A stretch of 64,000 nt of DNA from Megalobrama amblycephala (GCF_018812025.1 NC_063044.1:70512283-70576282); one strand, 5' to 3'; shown: positions 45,558-56,055, counted from the first letter of the stretch. Numbers and translations: made by a program. Notes: a model not told the origin generated them from the sequence alone.

Positions 45558-48500
45558 TGTTACATGTCTCGTGTTTTGTGACCTAGTTTCCCCCATTCTC
45601 TTTTATTAGTCATTAGATTCACCTGTGTCCCATTAATTATCTCGTTAAGTTCCCTTTGTTTGTCACAAGTATATATAACCTGTGTGCTCCTTCACTCCTT
45701 GTCTGTTCTCGTTTATGTTATATTTGTATATTGTGTTTCCTCCCTGTTTCCGTGATTAAATACTACTCCTCTTATTCGCCTTTGTCCTTGTGCCTGCTTA
45801 TACACATGTACTCATACTTGTAACAGAAGAACGAACCAACACAGTTAATTTTGGGGCGTTTTCTCTTCTTTTGTTTATTTTTTTAATTTTTTTTGTCACA
45901 ACTGACCCTGCTGTTTCCCTGCTATGGCTGGAGCAGCTAGGACCGCTAGTTACACACCATGGACTTTTTGGAGTTGGCGTGCATCACACACTATCCGGTC
46001 CCGGGCACGCCTCCCAGGGAGCAGTCCTCATGAAGATTTCACTGCATGTGTGGAGTGGGTGCTGATAAACAACAACTCGGCATTCACCATCGGCCCAGTT
46101 GAGCCTATCAGCACCGCTCCACTTAACCCAGCGCCCAGTCAGCTTATGCCCAGCCAGACGGAGCCTGCGCCTGCCATGGAGAAAGTGACAGCAAGCCCTG
46201 CTGAGCCATGTTTCACCCCGGAGCCAGAGCCTGATTTGATGTCTGAGCAGGTGCACGAGTCAGTAATAATGCCCGTCGAGGGAGTTTTAGTGGAGTTTGA
46301 GGACTCGGATGGAAGCCCCGCCCATGTATCTCCAACACCTTCTATGTTTGCAAATTGCCCGCCTAGCCTCCCTCTCCCCCCCTCCTCTATTTGACCAGTA
46401 TATTTTTACAGCTGCTACTACTCCTCTGGTTCCTGTTTGCCCCTCGTCTACTCCTCAGCCGTCTCCTCGCAGTACTGCGGATTCGCCGCGGGTCTTCCAG
46501 TTTCCAGAATGGCCTTGACATGAGGATTCCCTGTTTGCACCTCCAGCCACAGAACTCCAGACTCCACCTGGGTCCTTTGATCCATCGGTTTCACCTTGGC
46601 TCATTGCACCCTCAGCTCCACTGTGGCACATCATCCCACCCGCTCCACTAGGCTTCCTCGTCTCACCGGCTGTGCCTTGTTCAGGCATCACCCTGGTTCC
46701 ACCCCGGAATTTCTGGTTGCTGGCTGCACCTCTGCCTTCCATCCCTCCGGCTCGACCGGGCTCCGCCTTCTCTCCAGCTTCTCCATTATCCTCAGTCACA
46801 CTGGCTCCACAGCGGTCTTCCGTATCACCATCTCCACCTCTGTCCCATGTGCTGTCAGCTCCACCTTGGCCCTCAGGACCTTCGGTGTCACCCAGGCTCC
46901 ATGTCTCTTCGGCTTCATTTGGTTCTCCACCGCGGCTGGCAGCGTCACATGAGAAAGCAACCCTGGTTCGTTCCACCAAGTCTCCTCCATGGCTCCACCC
47001 TCGTACATAGGAACATCTTGCTGACTGTGGCCTGGGTCATCTGGCTCCTTCTGCTCCTGGCTGTCCCCTGGCTCCTCCCACCCTCCACTCCCCCTTGGAC
47101 TGTTTTTTTTTTTTTTTTTTTTGTGGACTCACCATCGGCCCAGCAGAGCCTATCAGCACTGCTCCACCTAACCCAGCACCCTGTCAGCTTATGCCCAGCC
47201 AGACAGAGCCTGCACCTGTCGTGGAGAAAGTGCCAGCGAGCCCTGCTGAGCCGTGTTTCACCCCGGAGCCAGAGCCCGATTTTATGTCTGACCAGGTGCA
47301 TGAGTTGGCAACAATGCCCGTTCCCGAGGGAGTTTTAGTGGAGTTTGAGGACTCGGATGGAAGCCCTGTCCACACTCCCGCCACTGCGTTTTAGTACAAT
47401 ATGGACCCTGGGAAGCTATTTGGTTATTTAGAGGAGGATTTAATAGACTGGTTTACCAAGGCTATTTCTGCATATACCCCTATGTCTTTAACCCCTGTAT
47501 CTCCTGTGCTCCAAGTATCTCCAGCGTCCCCTGTATCTCCTGTGTGCCATGTATCTCCAGCGCCTTCTATGTCTGCAGATTGCCCGCCCAGCCTCCCTCT
47601 CCCCCCTCCTCTATTTGACCAGTATATTTTTACAGCTGCTACTACTCCTCTGGTTCCTGTCTGCCCCTCATCTCCTCCTCAGCCGTCTCCTCGCAGTACT
47701 GCAAAAATCACCACAAGGGTTCCAGTCTCCAGAATGGCCTTGGCATGAGGATCCCCTGTCTTCACCTCCAGCCACAGAACTCCAGACTCCACCTGGGTCC
47801 TTTGATCCGTCGGTTTCGCCTTGGCTCATTGCGCCCTCAGCTCAGAATTTCTGGCTGCCGGCTGCACCTCTGCCTTCCATCCCTCCGGCTCCACCAGGCT
47901 CTGCCCTTTTTCCAGCTCCTCCGTTATCCTCGGTTGCACTGTCTCCACAGTGGTCTTCCGTGTCACCATCTCTGCCTCTGTCCCATGAGCTGTCAGCTCC
48001 ACCTTGGCCCTCCAGACCTTCGGTGTCACCCAGGCTCCGTGTCTCTTCGGCTCCGTCTGGTTCTCCACCGTGGCTGGCAGCGTTGCAGGAGAAAGCACCC
48101 CTGGTTCGTTCCACCAAGTCTGCTCCATGGCTCCTCCCTCCTGCGCCACCACCAAGGAACATCTTGCTGACTGTGGCCTGGGTCATCTGGCTCCTTCTGC
48201 TCCTGGCTCCTCCCACCCTCCACTCCTCCTTGGACTTTTTTTTTTTTTTTTTGCTGTGGACTCTAGTCGTTGTTCCTCTGCTCTTTGCCCTCCTCCAGAG
48301 CCCCCGCCCCCCTCCTCAGTTGGACTCATTACGGCACAAAGATGCGCCTTCCCGGAGTGTTTTGTGACCTAGTTTTTCCCATTCTGTTTGATTAGTCATT
48401 TGATGCACCTGTGTCCCGTTAATTATCTCATTCAGTTCCCTTTGTTTGTCACATGTATATATACCCTGTGTGCTCCTTCATTCCTTGTCCCTTCTCGTTT

Positions 48501-48596
48501 ATATGTGTATTGTGTTTCCTGCCTGTTTCCGTGATTAAATACTACTCCGCTTATTCGCCTTCGTCCTTGTGCCTGCTTATACACACGCACTTGTAA

Positions 48597-48598
<2 letters not shown>
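45558..48598 (+). mobile_element. Third gag-only LTR element, in the last intron of finTRIM copy 3
   Basis: 5' LTR 45558-45825 (TGTTACATG...TTGTAACA), followed by 'gaagaacgaacc', as in the 5.5-8.3 kb element. 3' LTR 48358-48598 shares the body and the TTGTAACA end but lacks the first 14 bp and most of the purine tract, consistent with a deletion across that junction. The interior encodes only Pro/Ser-rich gag-type text in shifting frames ('SPAEPCFTPEPEP', 'LVEFEDSDGSP'). A roughly 1.05 kb part is tandemly duplicated. The flanking target duplication is blurred by a (ta)n array that follows the 3' LTR. Confidence 0.8.
46085..48260 (+). repeat. Internal tandem duplication of about 1.05 kb in the third LTR element
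   Basis: The text starting 'caccatcggcccag' at 46085 recurs at 47130, and both units run through the same gag-like, Ser/Pro-rich and 'catcttgctgactgtggcc' segments. Each unit ends in a long poly-T (47102-47122 and 48236-48253) followed by 'gtggact'. The second unit has one extra insertion near 47395-47530. Confidence 0.75.

Positions 48599-48648
<50 letters not shown>
48599..48648. repeat. (TA)n microsatellite
   Basis: About 24 TA units directly after the 3' LTR, in the last intron of finTRIM copy 3; probably seeded by the TA-rich target sequence 'atata'. Confidence 0.9.
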
Positions 48649-48650
<2 letters not shown>

Positions 48651-49263
48651 AAGGTCATGAGCGACTATGTGTTTATCCCCATAAGATTCCCGTCTCTTGA
48701 CTCTGGACCCAAACTCAGCGAATAATTGGCTCCATCTGTCTGAGGGAAACACAGTGATCACTGTCGCTGACACAGATCAAGGTTATCCTGATCATCCAGC
48801 CAGATTTGATCATTGGTGGCAGGCGTTGTGCAGAGAGAGTGTAACTGGACGCTGTTACTGGGAGGTGGAGTGGAGTGGAGATGGGAGATTAGGAGTAGCT
48901 ATAGCAGTTGCATATAAGACCATCAGGAGGAAGGGAGAGAGTAATGAGATTTTAGCTGGATGTAACAATCAGTCCTGGAGATTGTACTGCACTTCCACTT
49001 ACTGCTCATTCACACACAATAACATTGAGACCGTCCTTCCTGTAGTCAGTGTCTCCAGTAGAATAGGAGTGTATGTGGATCACAGTGCAGGGATTTTGTC
49101 CTTCTACAGCGTCTCAGACACAATGAGCCTCATCCACAGAGTCCAGACCACATTCACTCAGCCGCTCTATGCTGCGTTTGGATTTAATAGAAACTCAACA
49201 GTGAAACTGTGTCATCTAACCAAGTAAATTATATTTTCTAATTAAAAATGCCACTACTGAATG

Positions 49264-50244
49264 CAGTGGTGGACAGTAACAAAGTATTTTTATTTCGTTA
49301 CTGTACTTAAGTACATTTGAAATGCCCACTGAAATGCTTTAATGAGGACACATCCACTTCATTGTGTCTACAGATCACGATTTTGATTCAAACAGATCAA
49401 ATCACATTTTGAAACTATCTTGCCACTTCAAATACTGGTTGTATCGATTACATTGTTATGGCACTAGGAGGCGACAAGTGACTGTTAAAATGTATTTGAC
49501 ATTGAATGATTCATTCAAAAGATTTGTTCAAAAATATTGATTTATCCAGTAATGAAACAAGTGAAATAGTTATGAGTGAGTCATTAAATCATTCATTCGG
49601 TTTTTAAACTTTCATTTTAAATTCATTTTTAAAAATTAATTAATTAAATATTTTTAAATAGACTGCAGCAATTAATATTTTGTCCTCTAGTAATTATTTA
49701 TACAAAATTTTGTTTAGTTGTCTATTCAGAATCATGGGAGAATCATGATTTCTATTTGGAAGAAACAAATAATCTTGATTCTCATTTTATCCAGAATCAT
49801 GCAACTCCAACACAAATTAAAGTAACACATCCACGTTCATCGATAGCAATCTTTTTAAAATGTTATATATTTAGCCCTATATGTTTCATCTGTTTTTATA
49901 TTGTTTGTCTATACACATTGCATATTATGTATCTGCATCCACTAATCTTCCATCCATACTGACTAAAGCTGGCTATTTGACAATTAATCATCATTCATAA
50001 TTATTTTGAGCAATAGGATTATATAAAATATATCAAATTAAATAATATAAGTGGCCAATATAAAATTACTAAATAAGCATTCATCAATCAGTACTTTTTT
50101 ACTTAAGTACATTAAAAATCAAGTACTTTTGTACTTTCACTCAAGTAAAATTGAAAAGGAGCACTAAATACTTTCACTTGAGTAATATTTTATGATACGT
50201 ATCTGTAGTTTTAGTACCTGATGTGTGTACTTCGTCCACCACTG
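49264..50244. mobile_element. Non-autonomous hAT element with 8-bp target duplication
   Basis: Termini CAGTGGTGGAC and GTCCACCACTG are inverted copies, flanked by the 8-bp direct repeat 'actgaatg' (49256-49263 and 50245-50252), the hAT signature. The subterminal 'acttaagtac' words occur inverted at both ends. No transposase. Confidence 0.85.
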
Positions 50245-50252
50245 ACTGAATG

Positions 50253-51969
50253 TGTAATAATCACAGGTTTATTACAATTTCACATTAAATTAGTATAATA
50301 ATGGCTGTAAGAGCTGATAATGAATGATAATGAAACTGATAAGTTTGTAAATATTGGATTTCTGTATTTATTACTCATCAAATTTGGTCTGAATTTAATT
50401 CAACTTACAGTTGCAGACAAACACAATCTGACTGAACACTTAAAATCAAAATACTTTATGCACAAATATGTGTACTTTTCACTTTTTTTATTAATATAGT
50501 GAGTAGCCTAATCATTCACAGTGCATGATGGAGAAAGTAAGGGTATTTTCAAAGGGTTAAACTTATTCGTGCCTCTGTATATCAAAAGCATTGTCTTCTG
50601 CATAATACACACAGTCAAAAATAAAATATGCATATGTGATTAATATTACCTCTTATGTGGTATTATTTACATGAAAACATCAGGCTTCTCATCTTCATAT
50701 ATATTTTCTGTGAATTTTCCTGCTTTATGTGATTTTCATGACTGTTCACATTCTTACTGACATAGCTCAGAGACTCAGTTCTCTTTTGGTGCCGGCAGCT
50801 GTATGGCTGTACTCACTGTGCGTACCATGAGTGCCCTGACTGACCTCAGAAACACTTTCTCTGCAAATATTTCAGCTGTAATTATTTGTGTCCCGTATTT
50901 ATGTCAACTGAACCAGCAATACCAATCATTTGTGATTTAATCATTCTTTTAATCTCTTTTCTGTGAATTGGCTGTACACGATTTGGAAACGGTCGATTTA
51001 CATTTGTTTGGACCACTCATCTGAAGCGGTTTCTCAGTCAGTAAAACAAACAAGAACACAGAGACCAAACTGGATGAAGTAGATAATCACCAACAAACAA
51101 CTGAAACAAAAGACTACATTTTAAGCGGTAACTTTCAAAAATTCAGCTACTGCTGTGCTGAGTCGTGTGAATAAGCGGACATCCATTTAGCACATGTTCA
51201 CAACGAAATGGTTTCTATGACCACCCATGCAGTTGTTCAGTTATTTTCCTATGTGAACATAGGCAAGATGGGTGTCTTTGACCATTCGGTTGCTTTTTGC
51301 CGTTTTCAGGGTTAAAAGCATTGTAATGTGTCTACAGATGCCTTCATTCTGGTCAGGTGTATCATTGCTCGCAATCATCATTTTGGCCTGAAGAGTCTTA
51401 CATAAGTATGTAAATAGTTCCAAGAACACTAGACATATTCAAGAAAATCAAAACTTATCTATATATATATATTTTCTACTTTAAAAAAAAAAAATCTCTT
51501 TGTGTCTGTCCATATCCTCAGATGAAATCGTGCTACATGCCATTTTCACTGGCCTCAGACAGCGGCAGGTGACATCACATGACTACGCATATAAAAACGA
51601 CACCTGAATGATCGTCATCATATTCTTTGTCTTTAATGTCTTCAAAAGCTGCATGTCTTGCTACTGTGTGCTCTCTAAAAAAATCATTCAGAGCTCTTTG
51701 TTTATTGTCTGTGTCCTGAGGCATCAGAAGTTTGTGTGTCTCTCATTGTCACCAATTCTGTGTAATGTCAGGAATAAGAAATAGGGAGTGTGTGACTCCA
51801 TGTCATCTTAAAGGCAAGAACAGTTTTTGTTTGTCGGCCAACTACATGGTGTCATGTAAACGCCTCCTTGATTATGTCTAAAAAACTGGGTGTATAACTA
51901 ATAACACAAATATAATGGTACATTTCACACTTTCTGTTTAACTTTACTGTATGCTTTAGATCAGGTGAC
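50253..51969. other. Spacer, part duplicated from 40.1-40.7 kb
   Basis: No gene. 50280-50790 is related to 40100-40700. Poly-A tract at 51482-51493. 51500-51960 holds no recognisable feature. Confidence 0.5.
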
Positions 51970-52162
51970 TTTACGGGAAGCAGAAAGTGTCCATCAGGCC
52001 TCTTAATCACCGATCAATGCTTGGAAATGCCAGAAAATTATAAATCATCATTTATCATAATTTAACTAAATATAATTGAACCAATAAACAAAATGAAATA
52101 AAACAAACAACAACTAAACACTCACAGAAATCAATTTGCAGAATGATTTTCTCCAGAGACAG
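51970..52162 (+). promoter_or_regulatory. ISRE-like promoter and leader exon of finTRIM copy 4
   Basis: 'gggaagcagaaagtgtcc' (GAAGCAGAAA at 51977-51986, one mismatch to the ISRE core) followed by 'caccgatcaatgcttggaaa' parallels 17171-17235. It ends at a donor, ccagagacag|gtgagttc, matching 43718-43735. The expected RING exon downstream is absent. Confidence 0.5.
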
Positions 52163-52204
52163 GTGAGTTCAGAGTACGACTGAGTAACTGTTAGTTCACA
52201 GCTG

Positions 52205-52808
52205 AGATTTGTGACTGCAAGTGTGCCACCGTAATGGTCTCTCTAGCCCCGCCTGCTTTGCCGTGGTGGACTCCATCTCCGCCTGCTCTGCTTTGGTGGT
52301 CTTTCGCTCTGCCCTGGCCACCTGCTCTGCCTGCTCCACCCTGGTCACCTACCCTGTCAGTTTCGCATTGGTCTCTAGGCCCATTACCACAACAACGCCT
52401 TTGTTCCACCATCCTTCTGGACTCTTGTTTCTATGTTTGTTTCTATGTCTGGAATCCGGTACTTAAGGGGGAGCTCTGTTATAATTCCTATCTTCTTTCC
52501 TTTGTGTTTTATTTTGTTTTATGCCTTACTTTCCTGTGTTAGTTTTGATGTCCCCTTGTAGTTCTTTTGTTCATTGGTTCCCCTTGATTGTAGGTGTGTC
52601 TTGTTACCAATATGTACCCCTGTGTTTCCCTTGTTCATTTGTCAGTGGATGTTCCAGGTTAGCTGCTCTTGTTTCATGTTTTTATGGTTGACTCTTGTTC
52701 CTTGTTTCCTGGTTTTCCTGTGTTTGTTACTTTGTTTCGAATCAGAATGTTCTAAATTAGAATGTTCTGGGTACCAAACTGAGTTCTCTTTTGTGTCTTA
52801 TCACAATT
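52205..52808 (+). mobile_element. 3' part of another LTR element
   Basis: Pro-rich coding text ('ALPWPPALPAPPWSPTL') leads into a purine tract 'cttaagggggagctc' and then an LTR-like sequence starting TGTTATAATTCC (about 52488) and ending near TTATCACA (about 52808). No 5' LTR was found, so it is a truncated copy. The group is inferred from the layout, which is the same as in the other gag-only elements here. Confidence 0.5.
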
Positions 52809-52819
52809 GAATGGTTTAA

Positions 52820-53540
52820 CCCTTTGATGCACAAGCTATGAAAACCCCTTCTAATGCATAACATGGGTCAAAAATGACCCGTTATTCATTTCCTATATAA
52901 TTTCAATAACGGTTGAGTGTTTCTTTGCTGAATCTTTAAAAGAAATGTATTTTATCATTCATTTATCCCAGGTATTCCTTAAATATCTTGTTTTTGATTG
53001 ACAAAAATCATTATGTTCATTTTTTCTTTCTTACTTTATAAACAAACACATTTTTTGTTTGTCTACATCAATTTTATACACATGGGTCAAAAATGACCCG
53101 TATTCATTTCCTATGGTATTTCAGTCAAGACTAAGTGTTTATTTGCTGAATCTTTGAAAGAAATTTATTTTGTCATTTATTTATTCCAGGTATTCCTTAA
53201 ATATCTTGTTTTTGATTGACAAAAATCATTATGTTCATTTTTTCTTTCTTACTTTATAAACAAACACAGTTTTTGTTTGTCTACATCAATTTTACACACA
53301 TGGGTCAAAAATGACCCGTATTCATTTTCTATGGTATTTCAGTCAAGACTGAGTGTTTCTTCACTGAATCTTTGAAAGAAATGTATTTTTATCATTTATT
53401 TATTCCAGGTATTCCTTAAATATCTTGTTTTTGATTTTAACAAATCATTGTTTTTATTTTTTCTTTCTTTTTTTATAAACAAACACAGCTTTTGTATTTC
53501 TACATCAATTTTACACACATGGGTCAAAAATGACCCATAT
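52820..53540. repeat. Tandem repeat, about 218-bp period
   Basis: The palindromic word 'tgggtcaaaaatgaccc' occurs at 52864, 53083, 53301 and 53520 (spacing 219, 218, 219). The DNA between is repeated too ('ggtattccttaaatatcttg', 'ctacatcaattttacacaca'). The array is preceded by TTAACCCTTTGATGCA (52818), which resembles a piggyBac-like terminus, so it may be the inside of such an element. Confidence 0.8.
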
Positions 53541-54103
53541 AGAAACCTTTGCAAATTTTCACAAGTAGGAACATATTTACTGCAGACAACTATTCATCCA
53601 CCACACATTTCACCTCTCAACATGGCTGCTTTTGTATATTTGACGGATGAAAGTCATATTATATTTCATATAATAGACTATATATTATATTTCATAATTT
53701 GTATTTTTTGTCATAAACCAATGCTACTGGTCACTTTTTACATCTATCAGTGTTCCTGAAATGTAACAGTTTTGAACAGGGTTTCTGTCCAGCAGTGAAA
53801 ATATATAATAAGTGAATCGATCAACAGTGCTTTTGATTGTCTTTATCTAGAGTGTTAGTGGCTGGTCCTCAACAGAACTGAGGTGGATGATGACATCACT
53901 GTAAAAAAAGCTGAAAGTTTACTTTGCGCACAAACGCAATTTAAATGTGTATGTGCAGGTTGCACATACACAGTTACAGAAATCCGGCGGAAATTATAAA
54001 GAAAGCCAAAGAATGCCAGGAATGGAAAAAAATGGATGCTGCTTTTTACAGAAAATTTAAATAGTAGATATTAATGTGTTATTTTTGACAGCCCTAATAA
54101 ATA
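53541..54103. other. No gene seen
   Basis: AT-rich spacer without a supported feature. Confidence 0.5.
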
Positions 54104-54308
54104 CATGTGAGAGTGACTGGATGTTGTTACTGGGAGGTGAAGTAGAGTGGAGATGGGAGATTAGGAGTGGATATATCCGTGACTTATATAAGACCATCAA
54201 ATAAATGTTGTATGTTTAACTGCCTCTCAATGTCAGAATTAAACAGCAAATGTGTTTTGTTATCCATAGTGAAAACCATCCAGGTCATTTTAGCTCCTGA
54301 ATATCAGC
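54104..54308 (+). pseudogene. Scrambled finTRIM fragment: B30.2 piece fused in front of exon 5
   Basis: 54104-54203 is a mid-SPRY fragment ('gttactgggaggtgaagt' onward, through 'ataagaccatca'). It runs directly into sequence like the end of intron 4 (about 54205-54269) and then exon 5 (54270-54306, 'gtgaaaaccatccaggtca'), which breaks off after 'gaatatcag'. A SPRY piece upstream of exon 5 is the reverse of the normal order and fits a deletion between two tandem finTRIM copies. Confidence 0.65.
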
Positions 54309-54432
54309 ATGCACTGTTGACACGTGGAGATCAGTGGGGTCAGGACCCTCACAGTTTTGAAAAGACAGAAATCGACCCCTGCACTTTTGATAAGGGCTGC
54401 TTCAATCATTCACACTATATAATTTTAGCTTA

Positions 54433-54433
<1 letters not shown>

Positions 54434-54487
<54 letters not shown>
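54434..54487. repeat. (TA)n microsatellite
   Basis: Uninterrupted at-repeat, followed by a T-rich tract. Confidence 0.9.
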
Positions 54488-54491
<4 letters not shown>

Positions 54492-54574
54492 ATTTTATTT
54501 TTTTTTATTTTTTTTTTCAAATTAGACCATTTTCACATTTCTGTGAGCTTTCATTCGTAAATAATCAACTGTTT

Positions 54575-54974
54575 TGTCACGGATGTGAAGACCAGGAAAT
54601 ATGCTCTCGAATGGAGAAACACGATCTCCAAACAATCGATAAAAGTGTGCTAACATTTTAGGACAGGTCGATGGTATATAAATCATGTTCGAAAGTTAGC
54701 GGGAACATGTCAATCAAGCTAAACCATCCATTCAGAAACTGAGAAATTTGACACTTACACTCACCCGAATACTGATCACATGCACCTGCAACCAATCAGC
54801 ACGCGAATCAGCCACAGTATATAAGACACTCACAGAAAGGACAGTATCATTCACTTATCACTCACCAGTCACTTAAGGAACGTCAACCAACTCACCTGAT
54901 TATCTGTTTGCTCTGCTGTGTGTTCAATAAGCTATCATTACTTGCATTCTCCAGTCTCCTTCTGTATTGTAACA
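54575..54974 (+). mobile_element. Possible solo LTR
   Basis: Begins TGTCACGG and ends TTGTAACA, has a 'tatataag' box (54818) and an 'aataagctatca' poly-A-like region near the end (54928). No matching target duplication was found, so the call is tentative. Confidence 0.4.
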
Positions 54975-55140
54975 ATTATGTTAATAAGAGGCAAAATGTT
55001 ACCTCCGCTCCAATATTTAGCATAGATTTTTTACAGCCATAAAATAAATTATTTTTGATTGGTTGAAATGGATTGATTTTTCATGGATGATTTTACCCTT
55101 CATAGAGACACATTTCTTTTTGAAAAAAGGGGAACCAATT

Positions 55141-55676
55141 CTCATCTGCTGACTCTGGATCCAAACTCAGTGAATAACAGGGTCCGTCTCTCTGAGGGAA
55201 ACACAGTGATCACTGTTGCTGACACAAATCAGCGTCATCCTGATCATCCAGACAGATTTGATTGTTGGGGACAGACGCTGTGTAGAGACAGTGTGACTGG
55301 ACGCTGTTACTGGGAGGTGGAGTGGAGTGGAGATGGGAGATCAGAAGTGGGTATATCAGTGACATATAAGAGCATCAGGAGGAAGGGAAATAGTAATGGA
55401 AACATATCCAGGTGTAACGATCAGTCCTGGAAATTGTTCTGCTCTCCAGACTATTGCTCATTCTGTCACAATAACATTGAGACTAAACTCCCTGTAGTGT
55501 CCAGCAGTAGAATAGGAGTGTATGTGGATCACAGCGCAGGGATTTTGTCCTTCTACAGCATCTCAGACACAATGAGCCTCATCCACAGAGTCCAGACCAC
55601 ATTCACTCAGCCGCTCTATGCCATGTTTGGATTTGATATGCACTCAACAGTGAAACTGTGTTGTCTAACCAGTTAA
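55141..55676 (+). pseudogene. finTRIM copy 4: B30.2 exon open but without its splice acceptor
   Basis: PRY-SPRY coding sequence open to TAA at 55674-55676 with 'LTLDPNSVNNRVRLSEGN', 'GRCYWEVEWSGDG', 'NNIETKLPVVSSSRIGVYVD'. The sister exons start after an AG ('accag|attccc', 'atcag|attccc', 'ataag|attccc'); here the junction reads 'aaccaattctc', with the G missing, so the normal acceptor is gone. The frame stays open upstream to an ATG at 55083. No RING, B-box or coiled-coil exon belongs to it apart from the fragment at 54.1-54.3 kb. It is probably a dead exon with a preserved domain. Confidence 0.7.
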
Positions 55677-55786
55677 ATTTTACTGATTATTTTGTCATAT
55701 CAAGTTTTGAATAAGTATGAGTAAGATTTCATGGGTCTTATTTCAATAAATAAGAACTTCTACACAGTGAATGTAATAAAATAATG

Positions 55787-56055
55787 GTAACACTTATTAG
55801 GGTCTTTTAACCAGTTGCTTATTATCATGCACATTACTAGAATTTTGGCTGTTTATTAGTACTTACTAAGCACATATGAATGTCTTATTCTGCATGACCT
55901 TATTCTACAGTCTTAATCGTACCCAAAACCTAAACTTAACAACTACCTTACTAACTATTATTAAGCAGTAATTTAGGAGTTTATTGAGGGAAAAGTAATA
56001 GTTGACTTTTCCCTCAATTAATAGTTTATATGTGTTCCCTATACTACAGTGTTAC
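55787..56055. repeat. MITE with ggtaacact / agtgttacc ends
   Basis: Inverted ends 'atggtaacactta' and 'agtgttaccaaaat', about 270 bp apart, with inner 'cttaatcgtacccaaaacc' text typical of fish hAT-type MITEs. Contains a small inverted 'gagggaaaagt' / 'acttttccctc' hairpin (55986-56015). Confidence 0.6.

Larger units (their letters stand above)
45093..49227 (+). pseudogene. finTRIM copy 3: lacks RING and B-boxes, exons 4-6 intact
   Basis: The 3' end of exon 3 survives (45093-45134, donor intact), followed by exon 4 (45219-45360), exon 5 (45470-45529, 60 bp) and the PRY-SPRY exon (48686-49227). Exons 4-6 join in frame for 248 codons with no lesion: 'LPSVSGLTGLALNSH', 'VKTIQVIGAPEYQ', 'LTLDPNSANNWLHLSEGN', 'GRCYWEVEWSGDG', 'GVYVDHSAGILSFYS'. 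Without RING it could not act as a ubiquitin ligase; at most it might give a coiled-coil/B30.2 protein. Intron 5 hosts a 3 kb LTR element. The locus has its own ISRE-like promoter and leader, so a short transcript is conceivable. Most likely a truncated paralog. Confidence 0.7.

Noticed and set aside
53448..53759. 103-codon open frame
   Set aside because: Starts inside the 218-bp tandem repeat and runs into AT-rich DNA; no domain.
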